Source of the DNA: Rhodobacterales bacterium RIFCSPHIGHO2_02_FULL_62_130
GTDB lineage: Bacteria; Pseudomonadota; Alphaproteobacteria; Rhodobacterales; Rhodobacteraceae
DNA length: 64,000 nucleotides
Assembly: GCA_001828855.1 (NCBI GenBank)
Contig: MHZT01000051.1
Span: forward strand, 62,001-126,000
Direction of reading: 5' to 3'
Both the position numbers and the translations under genes were made by a program. The notes under the pieces are model-generated. The model was not told the origin of the DNA. It was given only the letters and a program-made list of their open reading frames with translations, and did not search any database. Within the stretch, counting starts at the first letter, position 1, and every line of letters starts with the position of its first letter. This document shows positions 1 through 8,007 of the stretch, in pieces.

Positions 1-1
1 G

Positions 2-64
2 GTGGGGGCCACTTTGGCGGGTTCGGCGGGTTATGGCGCGGCCTTTGCGATGATCGGGGCCTGA
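2..64 (+). CDS. C-terminal end of a probable membrane protein (partial)
   Basis: The first bases read in frame 2 as the last 20 residues of a protein ending in TGA at 62-64. The peptide is rich in Gly, Ala and hydrophobic residues (GSAGYGAAFAMIGA at the end), like the last transmembrane helix of a transporter. Only the tail is present, so the family cannot be named. The DUF3775 gene follows 55 bases later on the same strand. Confidence 0.45.
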   Translation: MGATLAGSAGYGAAFAMIGA

Positions 65-118
65 TTGCCCTTGCCCTGCTGCCCCGATGGGGGGAGATTG
101 GCGCAACAGGAGGCCTCA

Positions 119-436
119 ATGCTTGAAATCACCCCCGCCAAAGTTGTCCAGATCATCTTTCAGGCCCGCGAAGGCCGGGTGGCCGAGGCCGAGTTGCATG
201 CCTTTATTGCCGGTCTGAATGACGACGAAAAGGCGCATCTGACGGCGGTGGCCTGGGTCGGGCGCGGTGCGTTCGAGGCCGAGGAATTTGCTGAAGCCGT
301 CGCCACCGCGATTGCCGAGGCCAGCACGCCCACCGAAGACTACCTGATGGGCATGCCGCATCTGGCCGAAAACCTTGAAGCTGGGCTTGAGGCTTTGGGG
401 ATTGATGTGACCGGCGAGGAAGAAGATCTGCTGTAG
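119..436 (+). CDS. DUF3775 domain-containing protein
   Basis: Small acidic protein of 105 residues. It starts MLEITPAKV and carries the family-typical TEDYLMGMPHLAENLEAGL stretch near residues 75-93. The ATG at 119 is chosen because AGGAGG lies at 108-113; an upstream in-frame start at 65 would overlap the spacer and lacks such a site. The family is common in Rhodobacteraceae and has no established function. No signal peptide or membrane segment is visible, so it should be cytoplasmic. trxC follows 57 bases downstream on the same strand and may be co-transcribed. Confidence 0.8.
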   Translation: MLEITPAKVVQIIFQAREGRVAEAELHAFIAGLNDDEKAHLTAVAWVGRGAFEAEEFAEAVATAIAEASTPTEDYLMGMPHLAENLEAGLEALGIDVTGEEEDLL

Positions 437-493
437 GCTTGTGCTTGCGCGGGGCGGCCACCATATATGCGTTAAATCGAATATGAGGTTGTC

Positions 494-931
494 ATGAGCG
501 ATGCTGTGAAACTGTGTTGCGCCACTTGCGGGCAGATGAACCGTGTGCCGGTCGCCAAGTTGGGCGCGGGGCCGAAATGCGGCTCTTGTGGCGAGGCTTT
601 GGCGGATGGCCGTGTGATCGAGTTCGACGCGGGCGCGCATGACAAGGCCACGCGGGGCGACGAGCTGCCGCTTCTGGTGGATTACTGGGCGCCGTGGTGT
701 GGGCCGTGCCGGGCGATGGCACCGGAATTTGTCAAGGCGGCCAAGGCGTTGACGGGTCATGCGCGGCTGGCCAAGCTGAACACGCAAGACAATCCCAAGA
801 TTGCCGAGCGGGCGCGTATCCAAGGGATTCCGGCGCTTATCCTGTATCGCAAAGGGCGTGAGGTGGCGCGGCTGGCGGGGGCGCGGCCTGCCTCGGATAT
901 CGTGGCCTTTGTGCAGCAGCATCTGGGCTGA
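494..931 (+). CDS. trxC: Thioredoxin TrxC (thioredoxin 2 type)
   Basis: Cytoplasmic disulfide reductase of 145 residues. The N-terminal zinc-ribbon is visible as C9-x2-C12 and C29-x2-C32, which separates TrxC from TrxA. The thioredoxin fold follows, with the active site WCGPC at residues 68-72 and a cis-proline loop in GIPALILY. Known TrxC proteins are often part of oxidative-stress responses. The ATG at 494 has GAGG at 485-488. The gene stands between a DUF3775 gene and a two-component pair and shows no truncation. Confidence 0.93.
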   Translation: MSDAVKLCCATCGQMNRVPVAKLGAGPKCGSCGEALADGRVIEFDAGAHDKATRGDELPLLVDYWAPWCGPCRAMAPEFVKAAKALTGHARLAKLNTQDNPKIAERARIQGIPALILYRKGREVARLAGARPASDIVAFVQQHLG

Positions 932-1021
932 CCGCGCATTGCTGCACAGTGGATGTGCAAAAACCGGCTAGGGTGTGCGGCCCATCCCGTGTAGGGTCGC
1001 GGCAAGTGCCGGAGCTTTTTG

Positions 1022-2413
1022 ATGACCTTTTTGCGTTTGCCCCAGTTCGGACCACCCCTTTCCGAGATGTCTTTGGCGCGGCAGTTTGCCTTGGCTGGCG
1101 GGGTGGTAATGCTGGTCTCGGCGCTTGCGGTGGGCGGCTTGGTGCAGGGGCGCATCAAGGAGGTGGTGGTGCGGAACACCGCCAATGCCACCGCGCTTTA
1201 TATGGAAAGCTTCATTGCACCGCTGACGCAGGGCTTGGCGGATGAGGACCGGCTTTCGGAATGGGCGCGGGGCGAGATCGGGCGCTTGCTTGCCGATACG
1301 GCTTTGGGCAGTCGGGTGGTGTCGTTCAAGATCTGGCGCAAGGGCGGGCTGCTGGTGGATGCCTCGAACACCGCATTGGTGGGGCAAACCTTTGATGTGA
1401 CGGAAAACCTGAAGCTGGCCTGGAAGGGCGAGGTGCGTGCCGATTTCGACGATACCGGCGACCAAGAGGATGTGGCCGAACACGCGCTGGGCCTGCCCTT
1501 GTTGGAGATTTACAGCCCGATCCGCGAGGTTGGATCGGGCCGCGTGATCGCCGTGGCCGAGTTCTATGAGGTGGCCACGCAGTTGAAGGCCGATCTGATT
1601 TGGGCGCGGCTGATAGCCTGGGCGGCGGTGGCGGGGGTGATGGCGCTGATCGGGGCCAGCCTGTTTGCGGTGGTGCTGCGCGGCAGCCGCACGATTGACC
1701 GGCAGTTGCTGGCGCTGCGCGATATGTCGGCGGGCAATCTGGCGCTGCGCTTGCGGGTGCAGGGGGCGGCGGCGCGGTTCTCGGCGATGAACGATCAGGC
1801 GTTGCGGCGGATCGGGGCCGATCTGCATGACGGGCCGGCGCAGTTGATGGGCTTTGCGGCGCTGCGGCTGGATGCGCTGCGGGGCAAGATGGCTGATCCG
1901 GCCGCACGGGCAGAGTTGGAAACGGTCGAGCGCGCGGTAAAGGATTCGATTGTCGAAATCCGCAACATCTCGCGCGGGTTGTCCTTGCCCGATATCGAGA
2001 AAAAGCCGCTGGATGATATTCTGGCCAGATTGGTCGATACCCATGCCGCGCGGACGGGGACAGAGGTCAAACTGGCGGGGCGTCTGGGTGCGCTGGCCGA
2101 TCTTGGGCTGCCTCTCAAGATCTGTATCTACCGTTTTGTCGAAGAAGGCCTGAACAACGCCTGGCGGCATGCCAGTGGAGCGGGGCAAGAGGTGCGGCTG
2201 GCGGTGACGGGTGATGTGATGGAACTCTGCGTGCTGGATCGGGGGGCTGGCTTTGCCCAGATTCCGCCCGAGCCGGATTCGGACACCGAAGGGCTGGGGC
2301 TGGATGGTCTGGCTGACCGGGTGGAAAGCCTTGGCGGGCGGCTGATCCTGCGGAACCGCGAGGGCGGCGGCGCGGCCCTGTGTATGGAACTTGATCTGAA
2401 GGGGCAGCCATGA
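1022..2413 (+). CDS. NarX-like sensor histidine kinase (HisKA_3)
   Basis: Membrane sensor kinase of 463 residues. A first transmembrane helix lies near residues 18-40, followed by a periplasmic sensing region to about 190 and a second helix at about 192-218. The dimerisation/phosphoacceptor segment has the HisKA_3 motif ADLHDGPAQ (His near residue 269). The ATPase domain shows EEGLNNAWRHA, DRGAGF and GLGLDGL boxes. The stop overlaps the start of the response regulator (ATGA at 2410-2413), so the two are translationally coupled. The signal sensed is unknown. A TTG codon directly precedes the chosen ATG at 1022 and is an alternative start. Confidence 0.88.
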   Translation: MTFLRLPQFGPPLSEMSLARQFALAGGVVMLVSALAVGGLVQGRIKEVVVRNTANATALYMESFIAPLTQGLADEDRLSEWARGEIGRLLADTALGSRVVSFKIWRKGGLLVDASNTALVGQTFDVTENLKLAWKGEVRADFDDTGDQEDVAEHALGLPLLEIYSPIREVGSGRVIAVAEFYEVATQLKADLIWARLIAWAAVAGVMALIGASLFAVVLRGSRTIDRQLLALRDMSAGNLALRLRVQGAAARFSAMNDQALRRIGADLHDGPAQLMGFAALRLDALRGKMADPAARAELETVERAVKDSIVEIRNISRGLSLPDIEKKPLDDILARLVDTHAARTGTEVKLAGRLGALADLGLPLKICIYRFVEEGLNNAWRHASGAGQEVRLAVTGDVMELCVLDRGAGFAQIPPEPDSDTEGLGLDGLADRVESLGGRLILRNREGGGAALCMELDLKGQP

Positions 2414-3054
2414 CGGTTTTGCGTGTGCTATTGGCCGATGACCACCCGCTTTACCGCGACGGGGTGGCGCGCTCTTTGCGCGATGCGGGGGATATCGACA
2501 TCGTTGGCGAGGCGCAGGACGGCGAATCTGCCGCTGCGATGTGCGTGGCGCTGCGGCCTGATCTGGTGTTGCTGGATATTTCCATGCCCAAGGGCGGCGG
2601 GATTGGCGCCTTGGGCCAGATCATGCAGATGGAGACTCCGCCCTTGGTGGCGATGCTGACCGCCTCGGAGGACGAGGGCGATCTGATGCAGGCGTTGAAA
2701 CTGGGCGCACTGGGCTATGTGCTGAAGGGCGTGGGCGCAACAGAACTGGTCGAATTGGTGCGCGAACTGGCGGCGGGGCGGTCTTATGTCTCGCCCGGCT
2801 TGGCGGGGCGGCTGTTGCTGGCGATGCGCGGCAAGGGCGCTGCGGCTGAACCCAATCCCTTGGCCGACCTGTCGCGGCGGGAAGAGGATATCCTGAAGCT
2901 GGTCGCGCAAGGCCGCAGCAACAAGGAGGTCGGGCGCGAGTTGAACATTCAGGAAAAGACGGTGAAGCATTACATGACCTCGATCCTGCAAAAGCTGCAG
3001 GTGCGGAACCGGGTCGAAGCGGCGATGCTGGCGCGCGAACATCTGAAGCCCTGA
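2410..3054 (+). CDS. LuxR/NarL-type response regulator
   Basis: DNA-binding response regulator of 214 residues. The receiver domain (1-120) has the acidic pair D10/D11, phosphoacceptor D56 in LLDISMP, T84 and K106. A LuxR-type helix-turn-helix occupies about 150-210 (LSRREEDILKLVAQG, then EKTVKHYM). It overlaps the upstream kinase gene by four bases, so the two form a cognate pair. Targets cannot be read from the sequence. A hairpin follows the stop. Confidence 0.92.
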   Translation: MTVLRVLLADDHPLYRDGVARSLRDAGDIDIVGEAQDGESAAAMCVALRPDLVLLDISMPKGGGIGALGQIMQMETPPLVAMLTASEDEGDLMQALKLGALGYVLKGVGATELVELVRELAAGRSYVSPGLAGRLLLAMRGKGAAAEPNPLADLSRREEDILKLVAQGRSNKEVGRELNIQEKTVKHYMTSILQKLQVRNRVEAAMLAREHLKP

Positions 3055-3056
3055 TC

Positions 3057-3102
3057 GGACCAAGGTCGGGGCAAGCCGTTGCAGATCGGCAGGCCTTGGT
3101 CC
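3057..3102 (+). terminator. Possible hairpin terminator after the response regulator
   Basis: A perfect 9-base inverted repeat (GGACCAAGG at 3057-3065, CCTTGGTCC at 3094-3102) encloses 28 bases just after the response regulator stop. There is no T-run, so it may act as an RNA 3-prime stem rather than an intrinsic terminator. Confidence 0.35.
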
Positions 3103-3163
3103 CTCATGGGTGGGCGCTGTCTGCGCTAGGTTTCCGGTATGGTTTGTAAAAAAGGAGCCTGCT

Positions 3164-3370
3164 GTGAAACACGCCCTGCTGTCGATGACCCTTGCTGGGT
3201 TTGCCCTGTCTTTTGCTGGGCCTGTGATGGCGGCCGTTCAGGCCAGCGCCCTTGTCAGCGTGGGGGATATGGCCGACTCCGATCTTGAAAAGCGCAAGAA
3301 AAAGCGGGTCAAGGGCGGGTCGGGCTGTGATGATGCGCGCGATGTGATCGAACATCCCGAGTGCCGCTAG
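3164..3370 (+). CDS. Small secreted hypothetical protein
   Basis: A protein of 68 residues from a GTG at 3164, supported by AAAGGA at 3151-3156. The first 22 or so residues form a signal peptide (KHALL, hydrophobic core, likely cleavage near VMA-AVQA). The mature part is about 45 residues, with a very basic patch (KRKKKR) followed by two cysteines (GSGCDD and HPECR) that could form a disulfide. I do not recognise the family. It sits alone between the two-component genes and tRNA-Ala. Confidence 0.6.
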   Translation: MKHALLSMTLAGFALSFAGPVMAAVQASALVSVGDMADSDLEKRKKKRVKGGSGCDDARDVIEHPECR

Positions 3371-3461
3371 GCCATGGCGCTGGGCCAGATGGGGCAGGGA
3401 CAGACGGGGCAGGGGCAGAAATGCCCCACCTTGCCGCGCCGAAACGTCGCGTGCGGCATGC

Positions 3462-3490
3462 TTGACACATCACCGGTTTCGCGCAAAATC
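3462..3490 (+). promoter_or_regulatory. Candidate promoter of tRNA-Ala
   Basis: TTGACA (3462-3467), a 17-base spacer and AAAATC (3485-3490) lie immediately upstream of the tRNA at the distance expected for a sigma-70 promoter. The -35 is perfect and the -10 is weak. Confidence 0.45.
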
Positions 3491-3502
3491 CTGTTCGGAT
3501 GA

Positions 3503-3578
<76 letters not shown>

Positions 3579-3644
3579 AAGCTTTGCCAAGGCTTGACAG
3601 TTGCCGGTCCGCCAAGCCTGATCGGGGTCTGAACCGGAGGACCC

Positions 3645-4883
3645 ATGACCGATTTTGCCCGCGACCTTGAAGCCCGCCTTGTCCGCTATGCGGCGGTGGA
3701 TACCCAAAGCGACGAGACGTCCGCCACCTCGCCCAGCACTGCGATCCAGTTGAACCTGTCGCGGATGCTGGCGGATGAGTTGCGCGCGATTGGCGCGTCG
3801 GATGTGCGGATCACCGATTATGGCGCGGTGCTGGCGGTGGTGCCTTCGACCGCCGAGGGGCCGTCGGTGGGGCTTCTGGCCCATGTCGATACCGCGCCCG
3901 CCTATCATGCGGTGGGGGTGAAGCCTGTGGTGCATCGGGGCTATAACGGCGGGCCGATCAGCTTTGCCGATGCGCCCGCGCTGGTGCTGTCGCCCGAAGG
4001 GTCGCCCTATCTGGCCGAGAAGGTCGGCCATGACATCATCACCGCCAGCGGTTTGACCCTGCTGGGCGCGGATGACAAGGCGGGGGTGGCGATCATCATG
4101 GTGGCGGCGCGGCATCTGTTGACCAACCCGCAGATACCGCACGGGAAAATCTGTATCGCCTTCACGCCGGACGAGGAAATCGGGCGCGGGGTGGATGCGC
4201 GCCTGCCCGCCGATCTGGGGGCGGATTTTGCCTATACCTTCGACGGGGCGAAGGTGGGAGAGATCGAATATGAAAGCTTTTCTGCCGATGGCGCGGTGGT
4301 GAAGATCACCGGTGTTTCGGCGCATCCGGGCTATGCCAAGGGCAAGCTGGTCAACGCGCTGCATCTGGCGGCGAAGATCGTCTCGACCCTGCCGCAAGCC
4401 ACGCTGACGCCGGAAGTGACCGAGGGGCGCGACGGGTTCTGGCATATCTATCACATGGCCGGAACCGCCGCCGAGGCCGAGTTGAAGTTCATCCTGCGCG
4501 ATTTCGAACTGGATGGTTTGGCGGCGAAGGGGGAACTGTTGCGGCAGGTCTGCGCGACGGTGGCGGCATCGGAACCGCGCGCCGAGATCACGGTGGAAAT
4601 CCGCAAGCAATACCGCAACATGCGCTATTGGCTGGAGAAGGATATGACTCCGGTGGAACTGGCACGTGCGGCCTGTCGGGCGGAAGGGATAACGCCGGTC
4701 TCGGTGCCGATCCGTGGCGGCACGGATGGGTCGCGGCTGACGGAGATGGGGGTGCCGACGCCGAATATCTTCACGGGGATGCAGGAAATCCACGGACCGC
4801 TGGAATGGATCAGCGTGCAGGATATGGAGGCCGCGACACGGGTTTGCCTGCGGCTTGTCGAGCTTGCGGCCAAGGGCGCGTAG
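3645..4883 (+). CDS. pepT: Peptidase T (tripeptide aminopeptidase)
   Basis: Cytosolic M20 zinc metallopeptidase of 412 residues that removes the N-terminal residue from tripeptides. Metal and catalytic residues are visible: H80 and D82 in [10 protein letters not shown]143 in GADDKAG, and the glutamate pair E177/E178 in TPDEEIGRG. The dimerisation domain follows, and the conserved GGTDGSRL and [14 protein letters not shown] segments lie near the C terminus. The start is supported by GGAGGA at 3636-3641. The D-aminopeptidase gene begins two bases after the stop, suggesting one peptide-degrading transcript. Confidence 0.93.
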   Translation: MTDFARDLEARLVRYAAVDTQSDETSATSPSTAIQLNLSRMLADELRAIGASDVRITDYGAVLAVVPSTAEGPSVGLLAHVDTAPAYHAVGVKPVVHRGYNGGPISFADAPALVLSPEGSPYLAEKVGHDIITASGLTLLGADDKAGVAIIMVAARHLLTNPQIPHGKICIAFTPDEEIGRGVDARLPADLGADFAYTFDGAKVGEIEYESFSADGAVVKITGVSAHPGYAKGKLVNALHLAAKIVSTLPQATLTPEVTEGRDGFWHIYHMAGTAAEAELKFILRDFELDGLAAKGELLRQVCATVAASEPRAEITVEIRKQYRNMRYWLEKDMTPVELARAACRAEGITPVSVPIRGGTDGSRLTEMGVPTPNIFTGMQEIHGPLEWISVQDMEAATRVCLRLVELAAKGA

Positions 4884-4884
4884 C

Positions 4885-6414
4885 ATGGCACTTGATCTGG
4901 TGGCACTGGAGCGGGCGCTGGATGCGCTGCCGCAGCGGTTCAAGGGGCCGGGCGGTGTGGCGGGGGTTGTGCATGAAGGCCGCGTGATCGCGCGGCGGGC
5001 TTGGGGCTTTGCCGATCTGAACGCGCGGCGGGCTTTGACGGCGCAAACGCTGCTGCCGATCTGTTCGATCACCAAGCAATTCACCTGCGCCCTGCTTTTG
5101 GATCAGATCGGCGATCCGGCGGTCTTGGATGCACAGGTGCGCGCGTTCCTGCCCGATTTCACCGATCCTTTGCCGACGGTGCGGCAGCTTTGCGACAACC
5201 AGTCCGGCCTGCGCGATTATTGGGCCTTGACGGTGTTGCACGGGGCGGCACCGGAGGGCCTGTTCCGCCGCGAGGATGCCGCCCCCCTGATTGCGCGGAT
5301 GAAAACGGGGCATTTTCCGGCGGGAACAGCCTATTCCTATTGCAACTGCAATTACCGCATCCTGTCGGACATGATCGAGGCCGGGACGGGCCGCGATCTG
5401 GGCGATCTTTATGCCGAGCGGATTTTTGCGCCTGCGGGCATGGCGACCGCGCGGCTGTTGCCCGATACCCGTGTGAATGCCGACGGGGTGGTGGGCTATG
5501 AGGGCAATGACGAGGTGGGGTTTCTGCCTGCCGTGAACGGCATCCACTGGCGCGGCGATGCGGGGATTTCGGCCAGCCTTGACGACATGCTGGCGTGGGA
5601 GGCCTTTATTGACGCCACCCGCGACGATGGCACAGGCCTTTACCGGCGGTTGACGGGGCCAGCGAAGTATGGCGATGGCACGCCCGCAAGTTATGGCTAC
5701 GGGCTGCGGCATGACGTGGTGGCTGGGGTTAAGACGACGGGCCACGGCGGCGCGCTGCGCGGGTTTCGGGCGCATCGGTTGCATGCGGCGTCCGAGCGGC
5801 TGTCGGTGGTGGTGATGTTCAACCACGAGGCGGCGGCAAGTGCGGCGACGGCGGCACTGATGGAGGCGGCCTTGGGGTATCAGTCGCCCGATGCGCCTGT
5901 GGTGCCAGTGGGTTGGGATGGGATCTGGCTGGATGAGGCCAACGGGCTGCTGGTGCGGACGGTGCAGGACGCGGGCGGTGTGGTGCTGCGCTATGCGCCC
6001 AGCCCGTCGCGGTTGACGGTGGCGGCGGATGGCGTGGCGCGCGGCGGCGGTGTGACTTTGACGCGAACGGGCGAGGGGCTGACCATGCTGCGGCCCGCCG
6101 AGAATATGGTGGTGCGGGCGCGGGCCTTGGTGCCGGGTGGCGCGGCAATCTCGGGTCGGTTCTGGTGCGACGAGGTGCAGGCCGAGATGGTCGTTGAATC
6201 GCGGGATGGCGCGCTGTTCGCGGGGTTTGACGGCATGCTGGGTCAGGGGCCGATGGAGCGGATGTATCCGGTTTCCGAAGGGCTTTGGGTGATTACCACG
6301 CGGCGGTCAATGGATGCGGCGGCACCGGGGGATTGGACTGTGCTGGCGCTGCCGGATGGCGGGTTGCAGGTGGGGTGCTGGCTGGCGCGGGGGCTACGCT
6401 ATCGGCCCCTCTGA
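4885..6414 (+). CDS. D-aminopeptidase, serine beta-lactamase fold (DapA type)
   Basis: A protein of 509 residues. The N-terminal penicillin-binding-protein-like domain carries S61-x-x-K64 (SITK), Y152-x-N154 (YCN) and a HGG triad, at positions matching the D-aminopeptidase characterised from Ochrobactrum. About 170 C-terminal residues would form the two beta-barrel domains typical of that enzyme. Expected role: release of N-terminal D-residues, mainly D-Ala, from short peptides. ATG 4885 is chosen because it directly follows pepT; an in-frame start at 4855 lies inside pepT. The 3-prime end overlaps the convergent DmpA-type gene by 21 bases. Confidence 0.82.
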   Translation: MALDLVALERALDALPQRFKGPGGVAGVVHEGRVIARRAWGFADLNARRALTAQTLLPICSITKQFTCALLLDQIGDPAVLDAQVRAFLPDFTDPLPTVRQLCDNQSGLRDYWALTVLHGAAPEGLFRREDAAPLIARMKTGHFPAGTAYSYCNCNYRILSDMIEAGTGRDLGDLYAERIFAPAGMATARLLPDTRVNADGVVGYEGNDEVGFLPAVNGIHWRGDAGISASLDDMLAWEAFIDATRDDGTGLYRRLTGPAKYGDGTPASYGYGLRHDVVAGVKTTGHGGALRGFRAHRLHAASERLSVVVMFNHEAAASAATAALMEAALGYQSPDAPVVPVGWDGIWLDEANGLLVRTVQDAGGVVLRYAPSPSRLTVAADGVARGGGVTLTRTGEGLTMLRPAENMVVRARALVPGGAAISGRFWCDEVQAEMVVESRDGALFAGFDGMLGQGPMERMYPVSEGLWVITTRRSMDAAAPGDWTVLALPDGGLQVGCWLARGLRYRPL

Positions 6415-7470
6415 GAAGATCGCAGACAGACGGGCCGTGTCGATGCCGCGCACGATCAGGCCTTCGGGCTTGACGGCGGCGGTATCGCGGCCCGCGACGA
6501 TGGCGTTGATCACGGCCTCGTCCACCGACTCCACCACTGCCAGATAGAACGGGTCCAGAAGTTCGGGGTTCAGCTCGGTCTTCTGGATCAGGGCGGGGGC
6601 GTGTTGCGGCATCGGGCCAGCGTTCGCCGTTGAAAAGGCAAGGAAAATATCGCCCGAGGAATTGCCTCCCGGTGTGCCTGCGCGGCCAATGCCGATGGCG
6701 GCACGCTTGGCAATCTGGCGCAGCGACAGGCCCGACAGCGGCGCGTCGGTGGCGATCACGACGATGATCGAGCCTTGTTCCTTGCTGGCAAAAGCGCCCT
6801 CTGGGATCAGTTTGCCGACCGGCTTGCCCAGCACGGTGAACCACGGGCGGCGGCCATGGTTGGCCTGCACCAAAGTGCCGATTGTGTAGGTTTCGCCGCC
6901 GATGCTGACGCGGCGCGAGGATGTGCCAGTGCCTGCCTTGAACTCATAGGAAATCATGCCGTTGCCGCCACCCACCGCGCCTTCGGCCACGGGGCCGGAG
7001 GTTGCCGATTGCAGCGCTGCAATCGCGTGGTCGGGGGTGACATGCAGGGCGTTGATGTCGTTCAGGATGCCGTCATAGGTTTCTGCCACGACCGGCATCG
7101 CCCAAGCATGGCCCGCGAAATGATCGGCATAGGTGTCAATCATCCAGCGGACTGCACCGTGATGCACCGCGCCGACCCCGTGCGTATTGGTGATGCAGAC
7201 GGGGCCGACAAAATAGCCCGCATCGTCAATCCAATGCGTTCCAGTCATCTCGCCATTGCCATTCAGCGCGTAATGGCCCGCCCAGACCGGCGAGGGTGTG
7301 GTGTCATGCCCGCGCGGCAAAATCGCGGTGACGCCGGTTTTCATCTTGCGCGCAGGGTCGGTGAGGGTGGTGAAACCAACCAGAACGCCCGCAACATCGG
7401 TGATGGCATTGAAGGGGCCAGTCGTGCCGTGAAAGGGCAGACCAAGATCGCGCGCGCGGGGTTCGGGCAT
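6394..7470 (-). CDS. DmpA-type aminopeptidase (P1 / S58 family)
   Basis: Ntn-type aminopeptidase of 358 residues, similar to DmpA (L-aminopeptidase/D-esterase). Family members are made as a proprotein that cuts itself and exposes an N-terminal serine. The matching site here is GGNSSGDIFLAFST, with S271 or S272 as candidate nucleophile. Other conserved stretches are NAITDVAGVLVG, TNTHGVGAV and GAVGGGNGM. There is no signal peptide, so it should be cytoplasmic. GGAG precedes the ATG. It converges on an unrelated D-aminopeptidase, so both genes may serve D-peptide or beta-peptide turnover. Confidence 0.87.
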   Translation of the reverse strand: MPEPRARDLGLPFHGTTGPFNAITDVAGVLVGFTTLTDPARKMKTGVTAILPRGHDTTPSPVWAGHYALNGNGEMTGTHWIDDAGYFVGPVCITNTHGVGAVHHGAVRWMIDTYADHFAGHAWAMPVVAETYDGILNDINALHVTPDHAIAALQSATSGPVAEGAVGGGNGMISYEFKAGTGTSSRRVSIGGETYTIGTLVQANHGRRPWFTVLGKPVGKLIPEGAFASKEQGSIIVVIATDAPLSGLSLRQIAKRAAIGIGRAGTPGGNSSGDIFLAFSTANAGPMPQHAPALIQKTELNPELLDPFYLAVVESVDEAVINAIVAGRDTAAVKPEGLIVRGIDTARLSAIFSEGPIA

Positions 7471-7849
7471 GGTGGCGCTCCGCCGAAGGGGTTGGTTCGG
7501 CTCAGGAAATCACGGGTGCTGTTCCAAATGCAAGGGGCGAAAGCGGGCATGTTTCAAGGCGGTTTGGAAGGACACGGGGCTGTCGGGTTTATATCTATTT
7601 CCAAAGCGCAAAACCTGTCGGGGCTTGGGAATGTGACGGCCTGTGCGGGTGCAGAAAATCTGCAATTCTGCCCTTGAAAAAGACGATGCCGCTGTGCCTA
7701 TGCCGGAATTAAAGATAAATTAAAACATATGCTTGATGAGTGTTTTCCAAGGTAAAGCTGCGGCGCGGCATGTTGTGCTGTGTTATCGGTGTCATTTTGT
7801 GGGCCACGTGAATTGGTGAGGATAGTTGACCAGTCATGCGGCAAATTTG

Positions 7850-7859
7850 AAAGCGCTTT
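7850..7859. promoter_or_regulatory. LacI-family operator-like palindrome
   Basis: AAAGCGCTTT is a perfect 10-base palindrome with the central CG typical of LacI-family operators. It sits just upstream of the candidate -35 of the thu promoter. A related half-matching sequence (GCAAACGCTT, 7907-7916) lies at the predicted start site, so the two could bracket the promoter. Confidence 0.5.
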
Positions 7860-7872
7860 GAGGCAAGAATCG

Positions 7873-7901
7873 TTGACGTCCTAGGATTGTTTGCGCTAAA
7901 C
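7873..7901 (+). promoter_or_regulatory. Candidate thuEFGKAB promoter
   Basis: TTGACG (7873-7878), a 17-base spacer and CTAAAC (7896-7901) form a plausible sigma-70 promoter about 107 bases before thuE. Confidence 0.45.
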
Positions 7902-7923
7902 CTCCCGCAAACGCTTCGGGAGG
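7901..7923 (+). repeat. GC-rich hairpin at the thu transcription start region
   Basis: CCTCCCG (7901-7907) and CGGGAGG (7917-7923) are perfect inverted repeats around a 9-base loop. In RNA this would be a stable 5-prime stem; in DNA it may be part of an operator. Confidence 0.5.
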
Positions 7924-8007
7924 CCATTTCGCAAGGAACGGAAAATGGGGCGTTTGGAAAACAGGGACGCGCGGGTTCGCGCACAACAACTGATAGGGAG
8001 GAAATCC

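Larger units (their letters stand above)
7471..8007. other. 537-base intergenic region upstream of thuE
   Basis: The first 200 bases hold no convincing gene. The middle is AT-richer (around 7700-7740). The last 160 bases contain a LacI-type palindrome, a sigma-70-like promoter and a GC-rich hairpin, each listed separately. A gene for the LacI-type regulator ThuR, which accompanies thu genes in Sinorhizobium, is not present. Confidence 0.7.

Noticed and set aside
7471-7680. A thuR regulator gene upstream of thuE
   Set aside because: The only long frame there is antisense to the DmpA-type gene; no LacI-type helix-turn-helix is encoded.
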